64,000 bases of DNA, taken from Alphaproteobacteria bacterium. Its GTDB lineage: Bacteria > Myxococcota_A > UBA796 > GCA-2862545. Shown here one piece after another: positions 41,129 to 48,313 of this stretch (position 1 is the stretch's first letter; every line of letters begins with the position of its first letter). The position numbers and the translations under genes are program-made. The stretch covers positions 62,001 to 126,000 of the forward strand of contig JACKEO010000014.1 of assembly GCA_020632955.1 (NCBI GenBank). Reading direction: 5' to 3'. Under the pieces are notes generated by a model, which saw only the letters and a program-made list of their open reading frames with translations, did no database searches and was not told the DNA's origin.

Positions 41129-42496
41129 CTACGGGTGCTCGTCGACGGGCTCGTCGTCGGCCCGAGCCGCCCGGCGCGCGGCCTCCTCCTCGGTGAGCAG
41201 CGCGCCCTCGGCGTGGGCCACCACCGTGGCCACCATGCAGTCGCCGGTGACGTTCACGGAGGTGCGGCACATGTCGAGCAGCCGGTCGACGCCGAAGATG
41301 ATCGCGATGCCGCCCGCCATCACCTCCTCGGGCAGGCCCACGGACTGGAGCACGATCACGAGCATCACGATGCCCACCCCGGGCACGCCGGCGGTGCCGA
41401 TGCTGGCCAGCGTGGCGGTGAGCACGATGGTGAGCTGCGCGCCCAGATCGAGGTCGATGCCGTAGAGCTGGGCGATGAAGAGCGCGGCCACGCCCTGGTA
41501 GAGCGCCGTGCCGTCCATGTTGATCGTGGCGCCCAGGGGCACCACGAAGCTCGTGACCTCCTCGCTGGCGCCGAGGCGCTCCTCCACGCACTCCATGGTG
41601 ACGGGCAGGGTGGCCGAGCTGGAGCTCGACGAGAAGGCCAGGAGCTGCGCCGGCGCGATGGCGTGGAAGAAGCGGCGCGGCCCCACGCCCGTGAGCAGGC
41701 GCAGGATCGCCGGGTACACGACGAACATCATCAGCGCGAGGCCGGCCACCACCGTGAGGCTGTAGACGGCGAGCGCGGCGAGCACGTCGAGGCCCAGCGT
41801 GGCCACCACGTCCACCACCAGGGCGAACACCGCGTAGGGCGCCGTGAGCATGATCACGTGCACCAGCTTGAGGATGGCCTCGGTGAGCCCGTCGGCCACG
41901 CGGATCACTGGCGCGGCCTTGTCCTCGGGCACCAGCGTGAGCATCGCGCCCAGCACCAGCGCCACGAACACCACCTGGAGCATCTCGCCCTGCGCCAGCG
42001 AGGCGAAGGGGTTGGTGGGGACGATGTTCAACAGGGTCTGCCAGACGTCGGGTGCGGTGGCGGCCTGCATCTTCGCGGTGGCCTGCTGCACGCCCGCGGT
42101 GGCGAGCTGGTCGCGCAGGTCGGCGCTCACCCACGTGCCCGGCCGGGTGAGGTTGGCGAACACCAGGCCCGTGGTGATCGCGACCGCCGTGGTCACCAGG
42201 TAGATCGCCACCGTGCGGCCGCCGATGCGCGAGAGCTTCCCGAGGTCGTTGAGGCTCGACGCGCCCACGATCAGGCTGAACAGCACGATGGGGACGGCGA
42301 TCAGGCGCAGGGCGCGGAGGAAGAGGTCGCCGGCGAAGTCCACGAGCTTCACGACGAAGCCCACCACCGTGGCGAGGGCCGCGCTGCCCTCGAGGAGGGG
42401 GGCCACGGCATCCTGCGACAGGTTCACGCCCAGGCCCACCACCAGGCCGGCGGCCATGCCGATGAGGATCTGCCAGTGCAGCTCGAGCCGACGCAT
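41129..42496 (-). CDS. dicarboxylate/amino acid:cation symporter (DAACS family)
   Basis: The 455-residue membrane transporter has about eight helices plus hairpins. Family marks are FSSSSSSATLPVTMECVEE (re-entrant loop HP1 with the serine-rich tip) and GATINMDGTALYQG, the NMDGT motif of helix 7 that binds Na+. GVPGVGIVMLVIVLQSVGLP is HP2. It imports glutamate, aspartate or C4-dicarboxylates with Na+ or H+; which one cannot be told. ATG 42496 follows GGGAGGGG. Same strand as the YkgJ gene, with a 66-base gap. Confidence 0.93.
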   Translation of the reverse strand: MRRLELHWQILIGMAAGLVVGLGVNLSQDAVAPLLEGSAALATVVGFVVKLVDFAGDLFLRALRLIAVPIVLFSLIVGASSLNDLGKLSRIGGRTVAIYLVTTAVAITTGLVFANLTRPGTWVSADLRDQLATAGVQQATAKMQAATAPDVWQTLLNIVPTNPFASLAQGEMLQVVFVALVLGAMLTLVPEDKAAPVIRVADGLTEAILKLVHVIMLTAPYAVFALVVDVVATLGLDVLAALAVYSLTVVAGLALMMFVVYPAILRLLTGVGPRRFFHAIAPAQLLAFSSSSSSATLPVTMECVEERLGASEEVTSFVVPLGATINMDGTALYQGVAALFIAQLYGIDLDLGAQLTIVLTATLASIGTAGVPGVGIVMLVIVLQSVGLPEEVMAGGIAIIFGVDRLLDMCRTSVNVTGDCMVATVVAHAEGALLTEEEAARRAARADDEPVDEHP

Positions 42497-42540
42497 CGCC
42501 CCTCCCGGGTGCAGCCCCGGCTAACCGGCGCGCGGCGAGG

Positions 42541-43134
42541 CTACGGCAGGATCGACGAGACCACCATCGCGGCGTGGAAGCACATCACCAGGGCGCTCGC
42601 CAGCGTGATGACCTGGGTCATGTTGGCCTTGGGCGGCGTCTGGCCCACGCTGAGGCGGTCGTAGAGGCCCTGCCAGGTGTCGACCGCGGCGCGCAGGGCC
42701 ATCCAGGCGGTGATGAAGGCCGCGATGTGCAGCAGCAGGGCGGCGATGCCCACGGTGGGGTCGCTCGAGGGGAGCCGGCCCGAGGCCACCCACCAGCCCA
42801 GCGTGAGGCCCGTGAGCGTCATGGAGACCACGGCGTGGAGCATCGCGGTGCGGAAGCGCTGCGCGACCCAGCCGATGCTCCGGCTGCCCCAGGTGGGCCC
42901 CGACCCGGGTTGGCTGTCGGGGGGGATCGTCCAGTCGAGGTCGCCGAGATCGAGGGCCGGGCCGTCCGCCTGGGAAGGATCCGCCACCTCGGGGAGCGCG
43001 CGATGACGCGCGTCGTCCCCGGGCGGTCCGTCAGGTGGGTTCCTCGGCTCCAACAGCGCCCTCCCACGACCGGGCCCCCCGGGGGCCCGAAGCGTCCGAA
43101 GGATACCGCGCCCCTCGGGCACCATCAACGGCAT
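42541..43134 (-). CDS. membrane protein of unknown function, three predicted helices
   Basis: The 197-residue frame begins with about 80 polar residues of low complexity and then has three hydrophobic helices: AMLHAVVSMTLTGLTLGWWV, VGIAALLLHIAAFITAWMAL and VITLASALVMCFHAAMVVSS. A charged stretch between helices 2 and 3 (AVDTWQGLYDRLSVGQ) looks like a cytosolic loop. No family is recognised. The true start is uncertain; ATG 43134 and ATG 43125 are both possible and the polar N-terminus may be partly untranslated. It lies divergent from the bfd-bfr operon. Confidence 0.6.
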   Translation of the reverse strand: MPLMVPEGRGILRTLRAPGGPGRGRALLEPRNPPDGPPGDDARHRALPEVADPSQADGPALDLGDLDWTIPPDSQPGSGPTWGSRSIGWVAQRFRTAMLHAVVSMTLTGLTLGWWVASGRLPSSDPTVGIAALLLHIAAFITAWMALRAAVDTWQGLYDRLSVGQTPPKANMTQVITLASALVMCFHAAMVVSSILP

Positions 43135-43217
43135 CTTGCGGTCGCCGGCGAGGAGAACCCGCAGCCGTGGGCGCGACGACCTGCGGCCGTCTACGGACAG
43201 GATCCGGACTGGACGTG

Positions 43218-43236
43218 GTCAATGAAAACGACTATC
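43218..43236 (+). promoter_or_regulatory. Fur-box-like site upstream of bfd-bfr
   Basis: GTCAATGAAAACGACTATC matches the 19-base Fur consensus GATAATGATAATCATTATC at 13 positions by hand alignment. It ends 29 bases before the bfd ATG and is the only AT-rich patch in the area, so it may also overlap the promoter. Iron-dependent control of an iron-storage operon fits. Prediction only. Confidence 0.55.
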
Positions 43237-43265
43237 ACTTGCGCTTCCACCTCACGGGCAGGGCG

Positions 43266-43481
43266 ATGATCGTCTGCGTGTGCAAGCAGGTGAGCGAGCG
43301 CGACCTCGACCGCGAGGTCGCGCGGGGCTGTCGTTCGGTGGCGGACGTGGCGCGCAGCACGGGCGCGGGCACCGACTGCGGGTGCTGCGGCGAGGCCCTC
43401 CGCGAGGCCGTGGCGGAGCGCCTGTGCTCGGCGCCCGCGCGTGTCCCCCGGCCGATGGATCTGGGGCTGGCGGCGAAGTAG
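43266..43481 (+). CDS. bfd: bacterioferritin-associated ferredoxin
   Basis: The 71-residue protein begins MIVCVCKQVSERDLDREV and later has TDCGCCGEALREAV, so the C-x-C and C-x2-C ligands of the Bfd [2Fe-2S] cluster are present with the usual spacing. Bfd feeds electrons to bacterioferritin to mobilise stored iron. The 20 residues after the cluster (LCSAPARVPRPMDLGLAAK) form a short tail. A Fur-like site lies just upstream. It is followed 19 bases later by bfr on the same strand, so an iron-regulated operon is clear. Confidence 0.92.
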   Translation: MIVCVCKQVSERDLDREVARGCRSVADVARSTGAGTDCGCCGEALREAVAERLCSAPARVPRPMDLGLAAK

Positions 43482-43500
43482 GGGCCTCCAGGGAGGTCTC

Positions 43501-43995
43501 ATGGCCGTGGATGCGAAGGGGACGGGCTCGCCCGAGGTGATCGCGCTGCTCAACGAGGTGCTCACCGGCGAGCTCACCGCGGTGAACCAGTACTTCCTGC
43601 ACGCGCGCATGCACCGGAACTGGGGTCTGGAGCGGCTGAACGCCAAGACCTACGCCGAGTCCATCGACGAGATGCACCACGCCGACTGGCTGATCGAGCG
43701 CATCCTGTACCTGGGCGGGCTGCCCAACGTGCAGCGTCTCGGGAAGATCCGCGTGGGGGAGGATCCGGTGGAGGCCCTGCGGGCCGACCTCTCGCTGGAG
43801 ATCGACGCGATCCCGCGGCTGAACGCCGGCATCGCGCTGTGCCGCGAGAAGGGCGACAACGGCAGCCGCGCGCTGCTCGAGAAGATCCTCGTGAGCGAGG
43901 AGCACCACGCCGACTGGCTCGAGACGCAGCTCGCCCTCGTCGAGCGCCTCGGGGCCACCGCCTACCTGGCCGAGCAGATCCACCCGGCGGAGTGA
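43501..43995 (+). CDS. bfr: bacterioferritin
   Basis: The 164-residue four-helix ferritin fold has ferroxidase Glu/His residues in the first helix (LTGELTAVNQYFLHARMH) and in SIDEMHHADWLIERILYLGG. The Met of DEM is the heme-ligand position (Met52 in E. coli). A later EEHHADWLETQLAL gives the second iron-ligand set. It stores iron as a 24-mer with heme between subunits. ATG 43501 follows CAGGGAGG. Full length compared with E. coli (158). Ends before a terminator hairpin. Confidence 0.95.
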   Translation: MAVDAKGTGSPEVIALLNEVLTGELTAVNQYFLHARMHRNWGLERLNAKTYAESIDEMHHADWLIERILYLGGLPNVQRLGKIRVGEDPVEALRADLSLEIDAIPRLNAGIALCREKGDNGSRALLEKILVSEEHHADWLETQLALVERLGATAYLAEQIHPAE

Positions 43996-44003
43996 TCCAG
44001 GGG

Positions 44004-44031
44004 GCGTCGCCGGTCCCGTTCCGGGCGACGC
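44004..44031 (+). terminator. terminator-like hairpin after bfr
   Basis: GCGTCGCC (44004-44011), 12-base loop, GGCGACGC (44024-44031): a perfect 8-bp stem starting 9 bases after the bfr stop. No T-tract. Confidence 0.6.
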
Positions 44032-44086
44032 AGGCTTGACGTGTCCCGTCGCGGGATGGCGGTACCATGCCGCCTCCGGAGGCCCC

Positions 44087-45856
44087 ATGCGCGCCCTGCT
44101 TCCCCTGCTCCTGCTCGCCTGCGGCACGAGCTCGCCCGACACCGGCGACACCGATGCCGACACCGACGCCACGGTCGACACCGACGCAGACGACGGCACC
44201 CCCAGCATCGTCGACTGCCCGGGCGGGCCCGGCTGCGCCGACAGCGACGACCGCACCCTCCGCGCGGGCGTGGCGGTCCGCGACGCGAACCCGGCCTGCT
44301 ACGAGAGCTGGATCGACCACAACGGCAACTTCACCTTCCAACGCGGCATCGACGAGCTGTTGGACTGCGGGTGCGACCGCCTCTGCCCCGGCGACGCGGG
44401 GTACACGGGGCCCGACGAGGGGGAGGGGGACGGGGTCCCGCGCTGGATCTGGGTGGCCGGCTACCAGAACAACAAGCCGGCGATGGGCGTGCGCGGCGCC
44501 GACCAGGGGCTCATGGGCGAGGGCGACGGCCTCGAGGTGCGGGCCCTGGTGCTCGACCAGGGCCAGACGCGCATCGCGCTCGTCACCATCGACGCCATCG
44601 GCTGGATGCACGACGACAACCTCCGGCGCCGCGAGAAGGTGATCGCCGCCGGGCTCGACGTCGACCACGTGATCATCACGTCCAGCCACAGCCATGCCGC
44701 GCCCGACAGCATGGGCATCTACGGACGCACGCAGTCCGACGGCGGCTACGACCTCGACTACGCCCTGCAGGTGGACGACGCGGTCGTCGCGGCGGTGACC
44801 GAGGCGGTGGCGGGGCTCACCGAGGTCACGATGTCGATCACCGAGATCGACACGAACACGAAGTTCCCGAACGGCGTGGCCAACCTGATCAACGACAGCC
44901 GCGACCCGTGGATCGTCGACCCGCGCGTGGGCGTGATCCAGCTCGCAGACCAGGGCGGTGCGCCGGTGGCCACGGTCGTCCACTGGGCGAACCACCCCGA
45001 GTCCTTCGGCGACGACAACGCGATGATCTCGGCCGGCTTCGTCCACCCGCTCCGCACCGGCATCGAGTCGGGGACGAAGTGGAAGGACGGCAGCGGCAAG
45101 CCGGGCATCGGCGGCACCGTGCTCTACGTGCAGGGCACCGTGGGCGGCATGATGACCTCGCTCGGCACGTCCGTGGTCGACCCCACGGGGGCCGTGTGGA
45201 ACCGGAGCTCCTTCGAGCGTGAGGACGCCGTGGGGATGCTCGTGGCGGAGCTCGTCCTCGAGGGCCTGCCGGGGCTGAAGCCGGTCTCCGAGCCGCGTCT
45301 CGCGGTGGCGGCGGAGCTGGTCTACCTGCCGGTGGTGAACATCGGCTTCCAGGCGATGTTCTCGCTGGGCGTCTTCGAGCACCGCACGGCCTGGAACTAC
45401 GACGCCGAGCAGGTGGTGGACGACGAGAACCAGCCCGACATCCGCACCGAGGTCGACGTGCTCGACCTGGGCCCGGTGCGCATGCTCACGATCCCCGGCG
45501 AGCTCTTCCCGGAGAACGCCATCGGCGGGTACGACGGCAAGTGGCTGCCGCCCACGGGCGCCACGCTGGTGGACGAGCGGAACCCGAACCCGCCCGACCT
45601 CACCCAGGCGCCGTCGGGGCCGTACCTGCTCGACGAGCTGGGCGGCGAGATGAACTGGATCCTCGGCCTGGGCATGGACGAGGTGGGCTACCTGATCCCG
45701 CCCTACAACTTCAAGCTGGGGCCGGCGCCCTACCTGGCCGAGGCCGAGGGCGATCACTACGAGGAGACGAACTCCCTCGGACCCGACACCTGGCCCATCC
45801 TCGAGGCCGCCGCCCGCGAGCTGCTGACCTACGTCGACGCGAAGTCGGAGGAGTGA
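44087..45856 (+). CDS. lipoprotein with neutral ceramidase-like domain
   Basis: The 589-residue protein has a lipoprotein signal MRALLPLLLLACG, then an acidic DTDADTDATVDTD linker. The domain resembles the N-terminal part of neutral/alkaline ceramidases: GVRGADQGLMGEGDGLEVRAL, LVTIDAIGW, TSSHSHAAPDSMG and TVVHWANHPESFG supply the zinc-site His pattern. The block where ceramidases have GDVSPN reads VQGTVGGMMTSLG, so the catalytic Ser is not in the usual place. An envelope amide or ester hydrolase is likely; ceramide as substrate is unproven. ATG 44087 follows CCGGAGGCC. Confidence 0.72.
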   Translation: MRALLPLLLLACGTSSPDTGDTDADTDATVDTDADDGTPSIVDCPGGPGCADSDDRTLRAGVAVRDANPACYESWIDHNGNFTFQRGIDELLDCGCDRLCPGDAGYTGPDEGEGDGVPRWIWVAGYQNNKPAMGVRGADQGLMGEGDGLEVRALVLDQGQTRIALVTIDAIGWMHDDNLRRREKVIAAGLDVDHVIITSSHSHAAPDSMGIYGRTQSDGGYDLDYALQVDDAVVAAVTEAVAGLTEVTMSITEIDTNTKFPNGVANLINDSRDPWIVDPRVGVIQLADQGGAPVATVVHWANHPESFGDDNAMISAGFVHPLRTGIESGTKWKDGSGKPGIGGTVLYVQGTVGGMMTSLGTSVVDPTGAVWNRSSFEREDAVGMLVAELVLEGLPGLKPVSEPRLAVAAELVYLPVVNIGFQAMFSLGVFEHRTAWNYDAEQVVDDENQPDIRTEVDVLDLGPVRMLTIPGELFPENAIGGYDGKWLPPTGATLVDERNPNPPDLTQAPSGPYLLDELGGEMNWILGLGMDEVGYLIPPYNFKLGPAPYLAEAEGDHYEETNSLGPDTWPILEAAARELLTYVDAKSEE

Positions 45857-45860
45857 GCGC

Positions 45861-46292
45861 ATGGACGCGTACATCCGTGGCCTGATCGACCCCATCGACC
45901 CGCCCGACGACATGTGGTTCGTCGCGAAGGTCGCCGCGTGTGCCCTGCTCATCGAGCTGTCGGCGGCCGACGGCGACGAGTCCCCGGTGGAGGTCGAGCG
46001 CATCCTCGATGCCATGCGCGGCAGCTTCGGCCTGGACGAGACGGCGGTGAAGCACGTGGAGCAGCTCGCCCGCAGCGCGCGCGCCCACGGCGACACGGCC
46101 GAGGGCTACGCACGCCTCCTGCGCGAGCAGTGGGCCCCCGACGACCGCAAGCTGGTGCTCGCGGCCGTGCGCGAGGTCATCTGGGCCGACGGCCGCCTCG
46201 ACGAGGGCGAGGAGCTGATGGTGTGGCGCCTGGCCGCGATGCTCGGGCTGCCCTTCGACGAGGTCCGCGGGGTCCTCGCTTCAGAGGCCTGA
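45861..46292 (+). CDS. TerB-like family protein
   Basis: The 143-residue all-alpha protein fits the TerB/DjlA-type fold. Two related helical halves each have an acidic turn, LSAADGDESPVEVERIL and IWADGRLDEGEELMVWRL, the A-DG-x-x-x-x-E pattern of TerB metal sites. TerB-like domains occur in tellurite-resistance and stress systems, but a lone domain like this has no fixed role. The N-terminus MDAYIRGLIDPIDPPDDMW is polar. ATG 45861 follows GGAGGAG. Confidence 0.75.
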   Translation: MDAYIRGLIDPIDPPDDMWFVAKVAACALLIELSAADGDESPVEVERILDAMRGSFGLDETAVKHVEQLARSARAHGDTAEGYARLLREQWAPDDRKLVLAAVREVIWADGRLDEGEELMVWRLAAMLGLPFDEVRGVLASEA

Positions 46293-46365
46293 CGCTCGGC
46301 GTGGACGGCTCCTCGGTCCGGCGGCGCGGGCTCGGCACGCTCGGGGCGTCTCGCAGCTCCGCTCC

Positions 46366-46420
46366 GCGGGCTGATGCTTGGACGTCTCTCCGTCGGGCTC
46401 GCTTCGCTCAAACGCCCTCC
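46366..46420 (-). repeat. left copy of an interspersed palindromic element
   Basis: A perfect 33-bp core at 46388-46420 is the reverse complement of 46720-46752. Flanking bases ACGTCTCT and AGAGACG are complementary to each other, so this copy can fold on its own. The 13-base tail GCTGATGCTTGGA pairs with the GAGCATCAGCCC of the right copy. Translation on either strand gives the peptides GLASLKRP or RRARFAQT, but I see no real gene. Confidence 0.75.
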
Positions 46421-46536
46421 CAAGAGACGCCCTGCGCCGCCCGCTGCGCTCCGCGTCGAGGCCGGTCCCCGCGTGCCGAGGCCGCGTCGCCTGGCCGCGG
46501 CCGTCGGGCCGAGGGTCACGCAGCTGCGCTCCGCGG

Positions 46537-46816
46537 CCCGAACATCAGCCCGTTTCGCGCAGCCATCGCAACGCACCAAGGGCACCCTCCACCCCGGCGC
46601 CCGCCGCAAGCCATCGTGATGTGTCCGCGAGGCCGCCCCGGGGGGGGCGGCCAGCGGGGTGCCGGGTGCCCCGCCTCGCCCCACGGGCTGCGGGAAGCGG
46701 GCGGTGAGGGCCGTCCGCAGGAGGGCGTTTGAGCGAAGCGAGCCCGACGGAGGACGGCCCGAGCATCAGCCCGCTTCACGCAGCCAGCGCGACGCTGAAG
46801 GCACCCCCGCCACCCC
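46537..46816 (+). repeat. 59-bp direct repeat, two copies
   Basis: Copy A is 46537-46595 and copy B is 46758-46816. Both contain CATCAGCCCG and CGCAGCCA blocks and agree at about 33 of the first 38 bases. Copy B follows directly after the right palindromic element. This indicates a duplicated noncoding unit in the 46.3-46.9-kb island. Confidence 0.6.
46720..46771 (+). repeat. right copy of the interspersed palindromic element
   Basis: The 33-bp core 46720-46752 matches the left copy in inverted orientation without a mismatch. It is flanked by GGCCGTCCGC before and GGACGGCC after, which are complementary to each other but differ in sequence from the flanks of the left copy. Complementarity is kept while sequence changes, which suggests that pairing matters. 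Confidence 0.75.
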
Positions 46817-46882
46817 ACTGTCCGCACCCCCCACGAGGGGCGTCCCTCACGCGACCCATCGGTCGATGACCTGGAGGCCCTC

Positions 46883-47656
46883 ATGCAGACCCGCTCGCTC
46901 TTCCCGCTCGCCCTGGCCCTCGCGGCCGCCGGCGCCGGCCTCGGGCTCCTCGCCTGGACCGAAGGCCCTGCGCGACCCGTCCCGGACGACCTCCCCGAGC
47001 TGTCGGTGTCGGTCCTGCCGCCGGAGGCCGACGGCCTCGTCGACGCGCTGGCCACCGCCTACGAGGACGTGCGCGGCCTCGAGGCCGAGGTGGCGCGCGC
47101 CGAGGAGGCGCTCGGCAAGGCGCGGCGTGAGCTGTCGCGGCTCCACGGCCAGCGCGCCGACCACGCGGAGCGCGTCGCGGGTCTCCAGGCGGAGGCCCGC
47201 CGCGCCGAGGAAGCGCTCGCCCAGGCCACCGGGGCGCGCGACGCGCTGGTCTCGGCCCTGGTGCAGGCCGGCGAGGCCCTGCAGGTGGCGCGCGCCGAGC
47301 ACGCCGACCTGCAGGCCCAGGGCGAGCGCTGGCGGTCGCGCTCGCTGGACGCGGGCTTCGACGGCTTCCTCGCCTCGGCGCAGCTCACCGCCTGCGACCG
47401 GGGGACGCGCCGGCGCCACGGTCGCTGCCGTGCGGCCGTGCGGGACGCCCTGGACCAGCCTGTGGTCGAGGCCACCTGGCGGCGCTGTGCCGACGGTCGG
47501 CAGGCCGTGCCCGTGCTCGCGCACCGCGGTCGCGATGAGCAGCTGCCCTCCTTCGCCGAGCCCCTGCCCGTGACGTCGGGACTGGAGGACGGCTGGTACG
47601 TGGCCTGGTGCGACCCCACGCTGCCGGAGGCGGGGGAGCCGGTGGACGCCGGTTGA
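46883..47656 (+). CDS. membrane-anchored coiled-coil protein, paralogue of the 12655-13449 gene (SLPEAG family)
   Basis: The 257-residue protein has one N-terminal hydrophobic helix (MQTRSLFPLALALAAAGAGL), a coiled coil rich in Ala/Glu/Arg (about residues 50-145) and a C-terminal Cys domain: TACDRGTRRRHGRC, WRRCADG and YVAWCDPTLPEAG. The order of Cys residues, the RGT-x-RC block, the CD-x-S/T-LPEAG end and overall size match the gene at 12655-13449 although the coiled coils differ. No named family is recognised. ATG 46883 follows GGAGGCCCTC. It lies just after the repeat island. Confidence 0.72.
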   Translation: MQTRSLFPLALALAAAGAGLGLLAWTEGPARPVPDDLPELSVSVLPPEADGLVDALATAYEDVRGLEAEVARAEEALGKARRELSRLHGQRADHAERVAGLQAEARRAEEALAQATGARDALVSALVQAGEALQVARAEHADLQAQGERWRSRSLDAGFDGFLASAQLTACDRGTRRRHGRCRAAVRDALDQPVVEATWRRCADGRQAVPVLAHRGRDEQLPSFAEPLPVTSGLEDGWYVAWCDPTLPEAGEPVDAG

Positions 47657-47697
47657 CGACGCCTCGGGCGCGCGCCACGATGCCGGCCGGAGGCACC

Positions 47698-48306
47698 GTG
47701 CCGCGCGCCCTCGTCCTGTCCCTCACAGTCCTCGCCCTCGGCTGCGACAGCACCGGGGGCGCGCCGCAGATCGTCGGCGACGGCACCGGCGACCCGTCCG
47801 ACTCCGGCGACGGCGGCGGGAACAACGGGGGGAACGGAGGCAACGGCGGCAACGCCGGAGGCACCCCGGGCGGCGTCGACGACACGGGGGGCGATCCCTT
47901 CGGCGACGACCCGCTGCTCTGGCACGGCGAGCGCAAGGTGGTCTACACCGCCTTCGGCGGCCGCAAGTGCACGCTCACCCTGGTGGAGGAGGGCGAGCAG
48001 CTCTACGGCCCCGGCTACCTCCAGCTCGAGAAGGCCTGCGTGGGCTGCGAGCGCGTCTTCGGCGTGAACCTCGAGGTGAAGGGCGCCTGCATCACCCAGG
48101 GCTGGCCCGAGGCCGTCACCCGGGGCCTCGACTTCAAGGCGGGCGGCGAGGTCGACGTCTACAGCATGTCGCAGAGCGGCGCGTCGTGGGAGGCGCGCCT
48201 GATGGCCACCGGCACCTGGGACGGCACCACGCTCACGTACGCGTACAAGGACCCGGACATCCTCTACAAGGACGTCAGCGTCTCGGGCACCACCACCTTC
48301 GAGTGA
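47698..48306 (+). CDS. lipoprotein of unknown function with Gly/Asn-rich linker
   Basis: The 202-residue protein starts VPRALVLSLTVLALGC, a lipobox signal. A low-complexity GDPSDSGDGGG then NNGGNGGNGGNAGG linker comes next, and a C-terminal domain of about 120 residues has two Cys pairs (GRKCTLTL, KACVGCERVFG and GACITQ) and beta-strand-like segments. No family is recognised. GTG 47698 is preferred over ATG 47680 because CCGGAGGC lies before it and the signal peptide then begins properly. It ends 7 bases before the convergent sulfatase gene. Confidence 0.75.
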   Translation: MPRALVLSLTVLALGCDSTGGAPQIVGDGTGDPSDSGDGGGNNGGNGGNGGNAGGTPGGVDDTGGDPFGDDPLLWHGERKVVYTAFGGRKCTLTLVEEGEQLYGPGYLQLEKACVGCERVFGVNLEVKGACITQGWPEAVTRGLDFKAGGEVDVYSMSQSGASWEARLMATGTWDGTTLTYAYKDPDILYKDVSVSGTTTFE

Positions 48307-48313
48307 CCCGGGG

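Noticed and set aside
44036..44068. TTGACG followed by TACCAT as a promoter for the ceramidase-like gene
   Set aside because: The spacer is 21 bases, too long for a normal sigma70 promoter. Not listed as a feature.
46374..46766. Short frames on both strands with peptides such as SVGLASLKRP and RRARFAQTP
   Set aside because: They are translations of the palindromic element. The two orientations give the same peptide because the core is inverted. No ribosome site or full domain.
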